Shown in pieces: positions 44,128 to 52,584 of a stretch of DNA of 64,000 nucleotides (positions are counted from its first letter, which is position 1; each line of letters starts with the position of its first letter). The DNA is taken from positions 1 through 64,000 of the forward strand of contig NZ_JARVTG010000002.1 in assembly GCF_029846635.1 (NCBI RefSeq). The letters are read 5' to 3'. Source of the DNA: Pokkaliibacter sp. MBI-7 (lineage in GTDB: Bacteria; Pseudomonadota; Gammaproteobacteria; Pseudomonadales; Balneatricaceae). The notes beneath the pieces are model-generated. The model saw only the letters and a program-made list of their open reading frames with translations, was not told the DNA's origin and did not search any database. The translations under genes and the position numbers were made by a program.

Positions 44128-46152
44128 TCAGGCCGTGCCCTCCACCTTCTTGCGTGCCCGCTTCTTCTTGCCGCCACCATCGACTACCCCCTTACAGTCA
44201 GGCCATCGAGTACAGCCCCAAAACGGGCCATTGGCGCCACTGCGCTTGCGCATGGGCGCGGAACACAGCGGACAGGCTTGTGTTGGAGTAGCGGCAATCT
44301 GTAACGCCCCGCGACCAGCCTGTTTGGCTTCATGAACAAGATGAGTGACCCATTGCGCCTGAGTGGCCACAAACTGATCAAGTGTCAGCTCACCCCGCTC
44401 AATGGCAGACAGCGCCTGCTCCCACAGTGCCGTGGTCCCGGGATCAGTGAGCGGCTGGGGCAGAGCATCAATCAGCGACTGTGCTGCGTCCGTGGATTTG
44501 ACCGACCGCTTACTGCTCAACAGAAACCCCCGTTTGATCAGCCCCTCGATAATGGCCGCCCGGGTGGCTTCGGTACCGATGCCAGACGTCTCGCTCAACT
44601 TGGCCTTCAGGCGTGGATCCGCCACATAACGCGCAATGCCTTTCATCGCGGCAATCAGCGTTCCCTGAGTAAAAAATTTGGGCGGCGTGGTCTTCTTCTC
44701 CACGACTTGGGCATCGGTGACCGGGCAAACTTGTCCTTGCTCCAACGGCGGCAACTCCTGCCCACCGGCATCGCTATCCTCAGCCTCATCAGACTCCGCC
44801 GCAGAAGACTTTGCCATCAGCGCCCGCCATCCGGTAACGGCGATCACTTTGCCCACAGCCTTAAACTGCTGCCCCAGCGCGACCAGCATCACCTCAGTCC
44901 GGTCATACTCGTGAGCAGGCATAAACTGCATCAGGTAATGAAGACGAATCAGTTCATACACCCGGCGCTCGTCCTCGGTCATCGCTGACAGATCAATCAC
45001 TCCCATCGTCGGAATAATGGCGTGGTGGTCTGAGGCATTCACCTTCTCATCATTCCAGGCAGCTGACCGCAGCCGACTGTCCAGCTGCATCACCAGTGGC
45101 CCTAGGGACGGATCAGACTGAGCCAGTGCCTGCAGGACGGGTTTTACTTCCTCAAGCATCGCCACCGGCAGATAACGGCAATCACTGCGTGGATAGGTGG
45201 TGGCTTTATGTTTCTCATACAGCGACTGAGCGATATCCAGTGTCTGCTGAACGCCGAACCCGAATTTACGATCACAGATCTGCTGCAAGGCACTCAGGCT
45301 AAAGGGCAGGGGAGGCTGCTCCCGCATTCGCTTTACCTCCACAGAAGCGACCTGTGCCGCCTGCCCCCGGAGTCGGGCAGCCAGTTGCTGCGCAATCGGG
45401 CCGTTAATACAGCGGCCCTCCTCATCTGCCACCTGGGCCACGGGTAACCACTGCGCGGCAAAGGTGCGGCCATGGCCTCCGTCTGCCGTGATCACAACCT
45501 CAAAAAACGGCTTTGATACAAAGCGGGCGATCTCCCGATCCCGCGCGACCACCAGTGCCAGCGTAGGCGTCTGCACACGCCCGACTGATAGCACCCCCTG
45601 ATAACCCTGCTGCTTTGCCAGCAGCGAGTACAGGCGGGTCATGTTCATACCGACGATATAGTCGGCTCGTGATCGGGCCAATGCCGACCAGTACAGGGGC
45701 TCCTTGGAGGCACCGGGCAACAGTGATGCCAGCGCTTTGCGCAACGTAGCCTCATCTTGAGAAGAAGCCCACAACCGATGCACAGGGCCTTTGCGCCAGT
45801 TGCAGTGCTCAATGATCTCACGGGCGATCATCTCCCCCTCACGCCCCGCATCTGTCGCAATCACTACTGAGGTGGCTTGAGTTAACAGAGACTTAATCGC
45901 TTTGAATTGCTTTGCCTTGTCAGCGTCCACCCGCATGGACCACTCGCCCGGGATCATGGGTAGCTGCTCCAGGCGCCATTCTTTCCAATTTGGGTTAATC
46001 TCGTCGGGTTCCGCCATCCGCAGTAAGTGGCCTATACACCAGGTCACTATGACGCCATTCCCCAGCAAACACCCCTCACCGCGCTTGCTTGCGCCAACGA
46101 GTGCGGCGATCTCTTTTGCTTGACTGGGCTTCTCACACAAAATCAGCTGCAT
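44128..46152 (-). CDS. topB: DNA topoisomerase III
   Basis: The start at 46152 (MQLILCEKPSQAKEIA) gives 674 residues, as in ICE TopB proteins. The TOPRIM domain has the glutamate in LCEKPSQA and the metal motif in IATDAGREGEMIAREI. The type IA core shows SVGRVQTPTLALVVARDREI and the catalytic tyrosine in TTYPRSDCRYLP. The C-terminus carries a zinc finger (CPLCSAPMRKRSG, then GCTRWPDCKG) and a basic tail. It relaxes and decatenates DNA, probably during replication or transfer of the element. A hairpin-rich leader precedes it. Confidence 0.96.
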   Translation of the reverse strand: MQLILCEKPSQAKEIAALVGASKRGEGCLLGNGVIVTWCIGHLLRMAEPDEINPNWKEWRLEQLPMIPGEWSMRVDADKAKQFKAIKSLLTQATSVVIATDAGREGEMIAREIIEHCNWRKGPVHRLWASSQDEATLRKALASLLPGASKEPLYWSALARSRADYIVGMNMTRLYSLLAKQQGYQGVLSVGRVQTPTLALVVARDREIARFVSKPFFEVVITADGGHGRTFAAQWLPVAQVADEEGRCINGPIAQQLAARLRGQAAQVASVEVKRMREQPPLPFSLSALQQICDRKFGFGVQQTLDIAQSLYEKHKATTYPRSDCRYLPVAMLEEVKPVLQALAQSDPSLGPLVMQLDSRLRSAAWNDEKVNASDHHAIIPTMGVIDLSAMTEDERRVYELIRLHYLMQFMPAHEYDRTEVMLVALGQQFKAVGKVIAVTGWRALMAKSSAAESDEAEDSDAGGQELPPLEQGQVCPVTDAQVVEKKTTPPKFFTQGTLIAAMKGIARYVADPRLKAKLSETSGIGTEATRAAIIEGLIKRGFLLSSKRSVKSTDAAQSLIDALPQPLTDPGTTALWEQALSAIERGELTLDQFVATQAQWVTHLVHEAKQAGRGALQIAATPTQACPLCSAPMRKRSGANGPFWGCTRWPDCKGVVDGGGKKKRARKKVEGTA

Positions 46153-46333
46153 TCCCCACCTCATCCCCTGTGCACATCACATATCAACGAGGCACAGGAT
46201 CAGAAAAGACAGCGACAAATACCGCAGAGAACCCTCACGGGAACAGGAAGGAATGCCGCCACAGACAACTCATCAGCAGCGGCAGAAAGCAACGGAAGGG
46301 CAGGAGGAAAACACGGAACGAATCGCACCACCG

Positions 46334-46445
46334 GCCACGCAGTGGCCAGACGTGATGCCAGCCCCGCAGGGGCCAGCGGTGCCCAGCCACCCCACGGGGC
46401 GTTCGGTAGGACACCCACAGACATGCTAGCCCCGTAGGGGCCGGG
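46334..46445 (-). promoter_or_regulatory. topB leader with tandem UNCG-type hairpins (STAXI-like)
   Basis: On the minus strand the 300-base leader of topB holds CCCC-TACG-GGGG (within 46425-46445), CCCC-GTG-GGGT (46386-46401), CCCC-TGCG-GGGG (46358-46378) and CCAC-TGCG-TGG (46334-46348). The first and third share the longer context GGCCCCT-x-CGGGGCT-x-GCAT. Repeated hairpins with UNCG loops near topoisomerase and ssb genes are the described setting of the STAXI motif; a covariance-model match has not been made. Confidence 0.5.
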
Positions 46446-46456
46446 CGCCGCCTCAG

Positions 46457-47041
46457 CTACTGGCTGACTTGGGTGTGAGCCTCTACCAGAGGCAGCCCGA
46501 GCAATATCTTGTTCAGCACCTGATCCACTGCGACTTTCGCTATCGACATCATCGCTGCAGGCGGTACGGTATCCCGGTTCTCGTAATGGCCACAGTCCTT
46601 TGTGACGGTGACGACAGGCGTCTTTTCCTGAAGATCAATGACCAGATGCTGAGCAATGCAGCGTGCGACAAACGCGCTGCCTGTGCGACTGGTGATGCTC
46701 TCACCCGGAAATACATCAAATAGCGCGAACGCTTGAAATTCGATCACTCGTTCTGCTCCATCGCGCAATGTCACAGTGGCTGTCGTTGTACCAGGTTCAA
46801 ATCCCGATGACTCTGACTCAATGCGAACCACACTTGCATCCCTGAGTTGTTTAACTAGCGGATGATGCTCCAGTTGCTCGGACACCTCATGTAGCTGAAC
46901 ACGCCCTGCATCTACCCGGCTGTGCCAACCAGGAATGATGAAGACCCAGCAGATGATCACACATGCGATCAACACGCCCAGCGTGCCAAAAAACTGATCC
47001 AGATCATCCAATATACTCCCGCGTGAGTTTTTATCAGTCAT
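46457..47041 (-). CDS. Unknown membrane-anchored protein
   Basis: A 194-residue protein with one N-terminal membrane segment (LGVLIACVIICWVFIIPGW) and a periplasmic strand-rich part (RIESESSGFEPGTTTATVTL). The stop of DUF3158 overlaps its start by four bases, so it belongs to the same operon. No family recognised. Confidence 0.6.
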   Translation of the reverse strand: MTDKNSRGSILDDLDQFFGTLGVLIACVIICWVFIIPGWHSRVDAGRVQLHEVSEQLEHHPLVKQLRDASVVRIESESSGFEPGTTTATVTLRDGAERVIEFQAFALFDVFPGESITSRTGSAFVARCIAQHLVIDLQEKTPVVTVTKDCGHYENRDTVPPAAMMSIAKVAVDQVLNKILLGLPLVEAHTQVSQ

Positions 47042-47529
47042 ACCCGCTCCTCACTCCACACGTTTTCTGCCGACTCCATCTTCGTCAGCCCATCGGTAGC
47101 CTGCCGGATCAGCGTGCTGCAGATACTCATCTGCAGATTGAACGCCACACGATCCTGCTCCATAGCCAGCAGTGACCGACGCACGCTGGCATCGACCTGT
47201 TTTTGCATGACCGACGCCCACAACGGTACGCCACTCTGCCCAGCTTGGTGATCCGGCAAACGCCAGCGCAGAAAAGTTGCCCCAGATCCTGCCCGCTGCA
47301 GTCGTAGAATCGCACCGAGCTGCCAGACATAGTTCAACTCCTCCGACTGCCGGACGATATACCGACCCAGGACCAGGAGCCCCTCACGGGACTCCTCGGC
47401 CTGCACACCCAATAGCGCGATTCTCCCCTTACCCTTAAAAGGAAAAAGGCCTTTTAGGGAGGGAACGTTTGCGGCCTGTGACAGCAGCTCTGGGGAGACA
47501 TCGTTTGCGGGGGTGTAGACGCGAATCAC
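47038..47529 (-). CDS. DUF3158-family ICE protein
   Basis: A 163-residue soluble protein. PSLKGLFPFKGKGRIALLGV, then LLVLGRYIVRQSEELNYVWQLGAILRLQRAGSGATFLRW are the family patterns. It follows TIGR03761 with a four-base overlap, the usual arrangement in PFGI-1-type elements. Probably part of DNA processing; no activity known. Confidence 0.85.
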   Translation of the reverse strand: MIRVYTPANDVSPELLSQAANVPSLKGLFPFKGKGRIALLGVQAEESREGLLVLGRYIVRQSEELNYVWQLGAILRLQRAGSGATFLRWRLPDHQAGQSGVPLWASVMQKQVDASVRRSLLAMEQDRVAFNLQMSICSTLIRQATDGLTKMESAENVWSEERV

Positions 47530-48428
47530 GCCTCGGCCTCGATGTCAGATACCCCTGCCTCAGTCATCTTCGTAGCTCCATTGATCACTGCCCCAGTCAC
47601 TTCCTCACCCGCGTCATTCAGCTCTTCGGTAGCAGGTACTGCGTCAGTCACTGTGTTGATCGGGGGGTGTCCGGCGGCCAGACCTGCCCGCGTTGCCAGC
47701 GCCTCATTCATGGCATCCAGCTGTGCTTTGGGCAGAGGAGGGGAGAACTGTGAGCGCAGGGTGCCGTCCAGTATCGCTGTCGACAGCTCGCCGTGGCGCT
47801 CGATGGTGGCCAACACTTTTGCACCGCCGAGCACATAATCTGCTCTCGTCAATCCAGTGAATCGATAGCGTCGCGACTTATCAAACACACTGCGCACCAC
47901 CCGGGCCGCGTCGCGTATCAAGGCGTTCTTGTCGCTGTTGCCGATCAGCCCCACATGGCTGGCCAACAAAATAGCACGAACCAGCTCGTCAAAATCCGAC
48001 ACCAGGTAGCTACCCTGGAACGCGAGCGGCGTGGCGCTGATCACCGGAAACTGCCTTGGGCTTACCGACAAGTTATCTGTCATCGAGATCGACGAGGGTA
48101 CCTGGCTTAACACCGCGTCAATGGTTTGTTTCTGCTCAAGCAGGGCCTGACGGGCTTTTGCGATAGCCTGCTCGATGTCCAACATGTGTTTGTCAGCGTA
48201 GGGATCGTACATTCCTGATGCGACCTGAGCCTGATGCATGTTGGACATAAATACTCGCATTCCGGGGCGACTGAACGGGCGCGTATTGGACTCATCCGCT
48301 GCATTGTCGCCGTTAATATTGACCCCTTCCCACAGGCGGCAAGCGTGGTGAGTATGTAACTGGATAGTGATGGTCGAGCGCAGTGCGCCCAGCTGGGGGG
48401 ATGTCACGGAAATAGCAGAATCAGACAT
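47526..48428 (-). CDS. Integrating conjugative element protein, PFL_4669 family (TIGR03761)
   Basis: The start at 48428 (MSDSAISVTSPQLGALRS) gives 300 residues. Family features: STITIQLHTHHACRLWEGVN, NTRPFSRPGMRVFMSNMHQAQV, YDPYADKHMLDIEQAI, and LVRAILLASHVGLIGNSDKNALIRDAARVVRSVF (only parts quoted). It lies next to DUF3158, TopB and SSB, the standard ICE replication/processing module. Exact role unknown. Confidence 0.93.
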   Translation of the reverse strand: MSDSAISVTSPQLGALRSTITIQLHTHHACRLWEGVNINGDNAADESNTRPFSRPGMRVFMSNMHQAQVASGMYDPYADKHMLDIEQAIAKARQALLEQKQTIDAVLSQVPSSISMTDNLSVSPRQFPVISATPLAFQGSYLVSDFDELVRAILLASHVGLIGNSDKNALIRDAARVVRSVFDKSRRYRFTGLTRADYVLGGAKVLATIERHGELSTAILDGTLRSQFSPPLPKAQLDAMNEALATRAGLAAGHPPINTVTDAVPATEELNDAGEEVTGAVINGATKMTEAGVSDIEAEA

Positions 48429-48619
48429 GAACACACTCCTGATTGAATGACAAAGCGAAAATAGGAACGAAACACGAGCAAGAAAAGTCGAGAAAGGTGG
48501 CGCTGGATCTACGTCCGACTGCCGCTACGCAGTGTGTTCAACAACGGCCAGCAACTCAGCAGAAAACCCTCAGAGACAGGCTGAGAGTAAGGAAATGGAG
48601 GAGGGGAGGGATATTGCCT

Positions 48620-48733
48620 CAACTGAACGCAATTCTATAAAGTGATGCCGGCGGCATCACTTTACTGACCTTTGATCACTTACTTGGCGGAAATTACAAC
48701 TGAACGCAATTCTATAAAGTGATGCCGGCGGCA
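48620..48733. repeat. Pair of 37-bp direct repeats with a nested palindrome
   Basis: CAACTGAACGCAATTCTATA followed by AAGTGATGCCGGCGGCA occurs at 48620-48656 and again at 48697-48733, identical, 77 bases apart. In the first copy AAAGTGATGCC and GGCATCACTTT form an 11-base palindrome around GGC; the second copy lacks the right half. The surrounding 48435-48860 has no convincing gene. Confidence 0.9.
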
Positions 48734-48860
48734 ACAGCCAATTTCCATGAAAAACTGAGGCAGCAGAACACATACTGCCGCATGGCGTATTGACTTATCT
48801 TTTAAAATGTGGATGGTAAATTCTAAAACCTGCCCCAGTCTCTCTGCCTTTCCCAACCTC

Positions 48861-49498
48861 TCAGCCATCCTTAGTGACCGCTGCTGCAGTCTTGATGGAT
48901 TGCCGCTCCGCCTTCACCCAGCGTTTGATATGCTGCGCCAGTTTTCTGACATCTGTGCCGGCTGCCTGTATATCCCGCTGCAATGCCACAAAGGTAGTCA
49001 TTCTCTGCTCGGTAGGGGTATACGCCGCTAACACCGGATCGATTCGTTCAAGCGCGGAGCACAGGGCGTCGGGGTACCGTGACCATGCAAACAGGCGGGG
49101 TACATGCACGTCACTGAGTAATAGCTGCCGTTGCTCAGGCGAGAGCTCAGGACGATCGGCAGGCAGGGCGTCCAGTGAGCGGTCACCAAACTGGGCAAAC
49201 GGCTTCCAGGATGCCGGCTTGTCGTCACATCCACCAAAAACTGACACTGGGCCAAGATGGCATCGCCATCCGAGACCCATTCACCCGCTGCTTTGCGGTG
49301 ATCCAGTTCGTGCTGATTCAAGGTATAGAGTTTGCCCGGCGGATAGCGCATGCCGTCGGGTGCCAGACACCCAACAGCCGCAGCACTGTCTGCTGATGGC
49401 GTGGCGAGTGCAGGCAGGGCGACGGCCCAGCACACGGCACTGAGCATCACCGCACTCCACCCTTGTCTCAGGGGTTGCCTAGAAGGGAATGCCATCAT
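48861..49498 (-). pseudogene. Secreted unknown protein, one frameshift
   Basis: Start at 49498 (MMAFPSRQPLRQGW) with a signal peptide (SAVMLSAVCWAVALPALA). The first frame runs to DGDAILAQCQF. At the A5 run 49236-49240 the frame changes and continues GGCDDKPASWKPFAQFG, then LSPEQRQLLLSDVHVPRLFA, ending at 48861. Repaired, about 212 residues. Its start overlaps the ssb stop region by 20 bases. Function unknown. Confidence 0.6.
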
Positions 49499-49991
49499 CA
49501 AAGTCGTCAAAGTTGTTCTGTGGGTAGCCGGAGTAATCGGGCAGGGGTGAGGCAGGTTGCTGGTAGGGCTGTTGTGGATTTCCTCCCTGGCGACCGGAGG
49601 CATTTGGCGTACTTCCGCCCGGGCCTGCTCCCTGGCCGTTGTCAGGACGGCTGTCCAGCAGCTGCATTGAGCCGCGCATGTCTACGACGACCTCGGTGGT
49701 GTAGCGATCCTGACCACTCTGGTCCTGCCACTTACGGGTCTGCAGCTTACCTTCGACGTAAACTTTGGAACCCTTGCGCGCATACTGACCGACCACTTCA
49801 GCCAGACGGGCGAAGAACACCACGCGGTGCCATTCCGTTCGTTCTTGTACTTGGCCGGACTGTTTGTCTTTCCAGCTTTCGCTGGTTGCCAGGGTAATGT
49901 TGGCTACAGCAGTGCCGTTGGGCATGTAGCGGACTTCGGGGTCCGCGCCCAGATTGCCAATAAGGGTAACCTTGTTAACGCCTCGTGCCAC
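49479..49991 (-). CDS. ssb: Single-stranded DNA-binding protein
   Basis: GTG 49991 (ARGVNKVTLIGNLGADPEVR) with TGGAGG upstream; a longer frame to 50006 lacks a site. 170 residues. The OB-fold runs through ESWKDKQSGQVQERTEWHRV and VYVEGKLQTRKWQDQSGQDR, then a glutamine/glycine/proline-rich linker and the acidic tip DDFDDGIPF that recruits partner proteins. It protects single strands during transfer and replication of the element. Confidence 0.97.
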   Translation of the reverse strand: MARGVNKVTLIGNLGADPEVRYMPNGTAVANITLATSESWKDKQSGQVQERTEWHRVVFFARLAEVVGQYARKGSKVYVEGKLQTRKWQDQSGQDRYTTEVVVDMRGSMQLLDSRPDNGQGAGPGGSTPNASGRQGGNPQQPYQQPASPLPDYSGYPQNNFDDFDDGIPF

Positions 49992-50706
49992 GGTGGGCCT
50001 CCACATGGGTTAATGAAAGAGGTGATGGATGAATCGTCGGGAAGAGTGCCAGCTGCAGAGCAGTGGGATCGGATGTGTCGGTCTGAGCCTTCGGGATGGG
50101 GGCGGAGCCTGTCTGCTCTGGCTCCAGTGTCGCGACCACCCCTGACTCCAGGCGCTGCAGATCACTCAAGGTACGCTGCAACAGATGGCCTGATAACGGC
50201 TGCGAATAGACCGTGTGCCAATGCCATGCGGACTGTACCGGATACCCGGCAGCCATCCAGCGTAACTTCATCACCTGTTCCCAATCCGCGTGGTGGACCG
50301 ACTCCGCCTGTCGCAGCAGAACCTGAGCCAGGGCATGACTGACATCCGACAGACCCACTCCCATGGCCATGCTCAGTTGATAAAGAGTCGTGATGGGGGT
50401 GACCGCGGCCACCTCATACCACACCTGCACCAGATTGACCGGGACGACGGGCTGCCTGCGGGCTGCTGCCGCAGAACAGGACAGGCTACAGGTCAGTGCC
50501 CGACAGTCGGGCAGCACCTGCTCTAATACCAACATGGCGGTGGCTTCGGACAGCCCGTCATCAATGCCAGGCAGTACCGGGAACGTATCCCGGACGCGCT
50601 GGATGAAGGCCAGCAGCTGACGAACCTGATCGGCCTGCCAGGGCGTATCAATGCCGTACTGGCCGGACAGATGGGAGCGGGGATGGATCAAATGGTAGCA
50701 GGCCAT
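49975..50706 (-). CDS. Unknown ICE protein upstream of ssb
   Basis: A 243-residue soluble protein: MACYHLIHPRSHLSGQYGID, a leucine-rich middle (ATAMLVLEQVLPDCRALTC) and VSHALAQVLLRQAESVHHAD. It overlaps the ssb start by 17 bases, so it is co-expressed with it. Genes at this place in PFGI-1-type elements are annotated as conserved unknowns (DUF2857-like is possible, not shown). Confidence 0.6.
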   Translation of the reverse strand: MACYHLIHPRSHLSGQYGIDTPWQADQVRQLLAFIQRVRDTFPVLPGIDDGLSEATAMLVLEQVLPDCRALTCSLSCSAAAARRQPVVPVNLVQVWYEVAAVTPITTLYQLSMAMGVGLSDVSHALAQVLLRQAESVHHADWEQVMKLRWMAAGYPVQSAWHWHTVYSQPLSGHLLQRTLSDLQRLESGVVATLEPEQTGSAPIPKAQTDTSDPTALQLALFPTIHPSPLSLTHVEAHRGTRR

Positions 50707-50772
50707 CGCAGTACCTCACCGAACGATGGCCGTAGTATTGGGGGAATAGGGTGAGCACACAGCAGGAAAAGC

Positions 50773-51272
50773 TCACTGAGGCTCAGAGGGTTTGCCCGGT
50801 ACAGGTATGGAGACGCGCTGGCCTTGTTCGGCACGGGGATTGAGCAGCATCGTCCACGGGACATCCGACATCACGAACACCGACACCTGGCCAGCATCAT
50901 TGGTACTGACCTGATAACGATAGTCCCCGTGCAATCCTGCTCTGACCCAGACCTCGGCCACCTCGGGGGTGACGGCAGCGTCCTCCAGATTCCTGACGTC
51001 AATAGCCGTGAAGTAGCGGGACTGATAGATGAGGGTATTGGAGGGTAGCACCAGACGGTATGGCGTCTCACCCATGGTCACGGCCAAATAGCCAGCCAGG
51101 CTCCCCATACCGACAAACTCAGCATCGGGATAGCGTTGCTGAGCCAGTATGGGGCTGATGGAATATGTCATGTATATCTCATGCCCCTGCTCCACCGATA
51201 CATCACTATCGGCAACAGCAGACAGCAGACAGCGGCACGGGAGGACCATAACATCAGCAGTGTCTTCTTCAT
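50773..51272 (-). pseudogene. Secreted unknown protein, frame broken in a 7-bp tandem repeat
   Basis: ATG 51272 opens a signal peptide MKKTLLMLWSSRAAVCCLL. The frame then fails inside two AGACAGC repeats (51220-51233; read GCTGTCT on the minus strand). Three units would be in frame and give SAVADSDVSVEQGHE, then the mature part (TYSISPILAQQRYPDAEFVG; VPWTMLLNPRAEQGQRVSIP). About 165 residues. A periplasmic protein of unknown function, possibly with a Vir/Trb-type strand-rich domain. Confidence 0.55.
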
Positions 51273-51338
51273 CGTTTTCACAGACGTTTTCCGGCTATCC
51301 GCATTCCGCGGTTGATTGAGGGATAAAGCCACTAGTCG

Positions 51339-52583
51339 CTATTTCTTTAATGGGCTGATTGGTATGATCTGCTCCTGCTCGATCCACGGTAGATTATCCA
51401 GTGGGTGTGTAGCTAGAGCCTCGTAGAGCGCCGAAATAGATGGATAGCCTCTTGCAGATTCTAGCGCCCTCATTAAGTCGGCTACGGGTCTCTCTTCGGG
51501 TTCAGCGTTAGTCTGAGTCTGAGTCTGTGCTTGTATCTCCACCCCCATAAGGTATGGTTGGATATCGGTATCGAGTCGCTTCGCCAAGAACGCAAGAATT
51601 CTGTACCCCCCCACATCTCGGTCACCCCAGTGATAGATCGGAACTGCACTTCGCAGGTCAGCGATGATGATTTCCATTGCTCGAGTCCATGAGCGGGGTG
51701 GAAAGCCAGCAGTATAAATAATCACGCCCGAGTCATCGATCTCGCGCACATACCGCTCAAAGCTGGCGCGGTTTTCAATAAAAAGCACATATGGTGGCCG
51801 TTTGCCCCACTCAATGCCGCTAATCTCATCCGGGGAAACACCGATTCCATAGTGGAGTGCCGATAAGTCGATGACACCCTGGCATTGCAACTGTCCGTCA
51901 GCTTTAAAGCGCATTGGCGTCGGATATTTGCCAATCCCAAAATACTCAAGTAGCTTCGTTCCATCTTCAGCCAACTCCACAACGTCATCGTCGATATGCG
52001 GCAAGATCAGGTTTCGAATGAGGCCGGTAAAGCTCTTACTTTCTAGCTTCTTGGAATCGCCATAGAGCGCCGCACTGAGGGTGCGAATGTCGGGTAACAG
52101 CGCCGTGTCAGGTGCCTGAACGATACACTCCACAATCTTCATTGCATCAAAGATCCGGTCAGCCTGGTTACGCTTCACACCATAGAATGTCTTGTTGCTC
52201 GACCATATCTCGGCAATCTCCCGCTTCGTATCGTCCCACCAAGGCACATTGAATTCGGCGGCCTCTAAATGTTGGAATGCAACTAGGATTTCATCATTTT
52301 TTGGCGTGATACCCCGACTCTCCATGAGTCTGCGCCCATTGGTGATCTGGATATACTCAATATGCTTGAATGCTCCCAACTCCACTTTGCGTTGATACTG
52401 GATTTCCAAATCTGCAATGGATTCAAGCGTTTGGTGCAGCGTCGTTTTAATGCTGTTGTTGAGTGCAAAGTACCAGCGGTAGGCGTGATCGGTGATATGT
52501 ACCCTGCACTCAAGCTCCACACCATCAGGTCTGTCTATCTTCTTAATCAGCTGATTGATGAACCTCTCAACAGTCGAACTCAT
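51339..52583 (-). CDS. jetD: Wadjet nuclease subunit JetD
   Basis: The start at 52583 (MSSTVERFINQLIKK) overlaps the end of jetC in TGATATG. 414 residues. The N-terminal half (DUF3322-like) contains WRWYFAL-type and PWWDDTKREIAEIW motifs. The C-terminal DUF2220/TOPRIM-like half has SGIEWGKRPPYVLFIENRAS and the metal-binding YHWGDRDVGGYRILAFL. JetD is the endonuclease that cuts plasmid DNA after loop extrusion by JetABC. Length and order are normal for type I Wadjet. Confidence 0.95.
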   Translation of the reverse strand: MSSTVERFINQLIKKIDRPDGVELECRVHITDHAYRWYFALNNSIKTTLHQTLESIADLEIQYQRKVELGAFKHIEYIQITNGRRLMESRGITPKNDEILVAFQHLEAAEFNVPWWDDTKREIAEIWSSNKTFYGVKRNQADRIFDAMKIVECIVQAPDTALLPDIRTLSAALYGDSKKLESKSFTGLIRNLILPHIDDDVVELAEDGTKLLEYFGIGKYPTPMRFKADGQLQCQGVIDLSALHYGIGVSPDEISGIEWGKRPPYVLFIENRASFERYVREIDDSGVIIYTAGFPPRSWTRAMEIIIADLRSAVPIYHWGDRDVGGYRILAFLAKRLDTDIQPYLMGVEIQAQTQTQTNAEPEERPVADLMRALESARGYPSISALYEALATHPLDNLPWIEQEQIIPISPLKK

Positions 52584-52584
52584 A

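Noticed and set aside
46200..46424. A 74-codon minus-strand frame before topB
   Set aside because: It is created by the GC-rich tandem hairpins of the topB leader and has a proline/alanine-rich nonsense composition.
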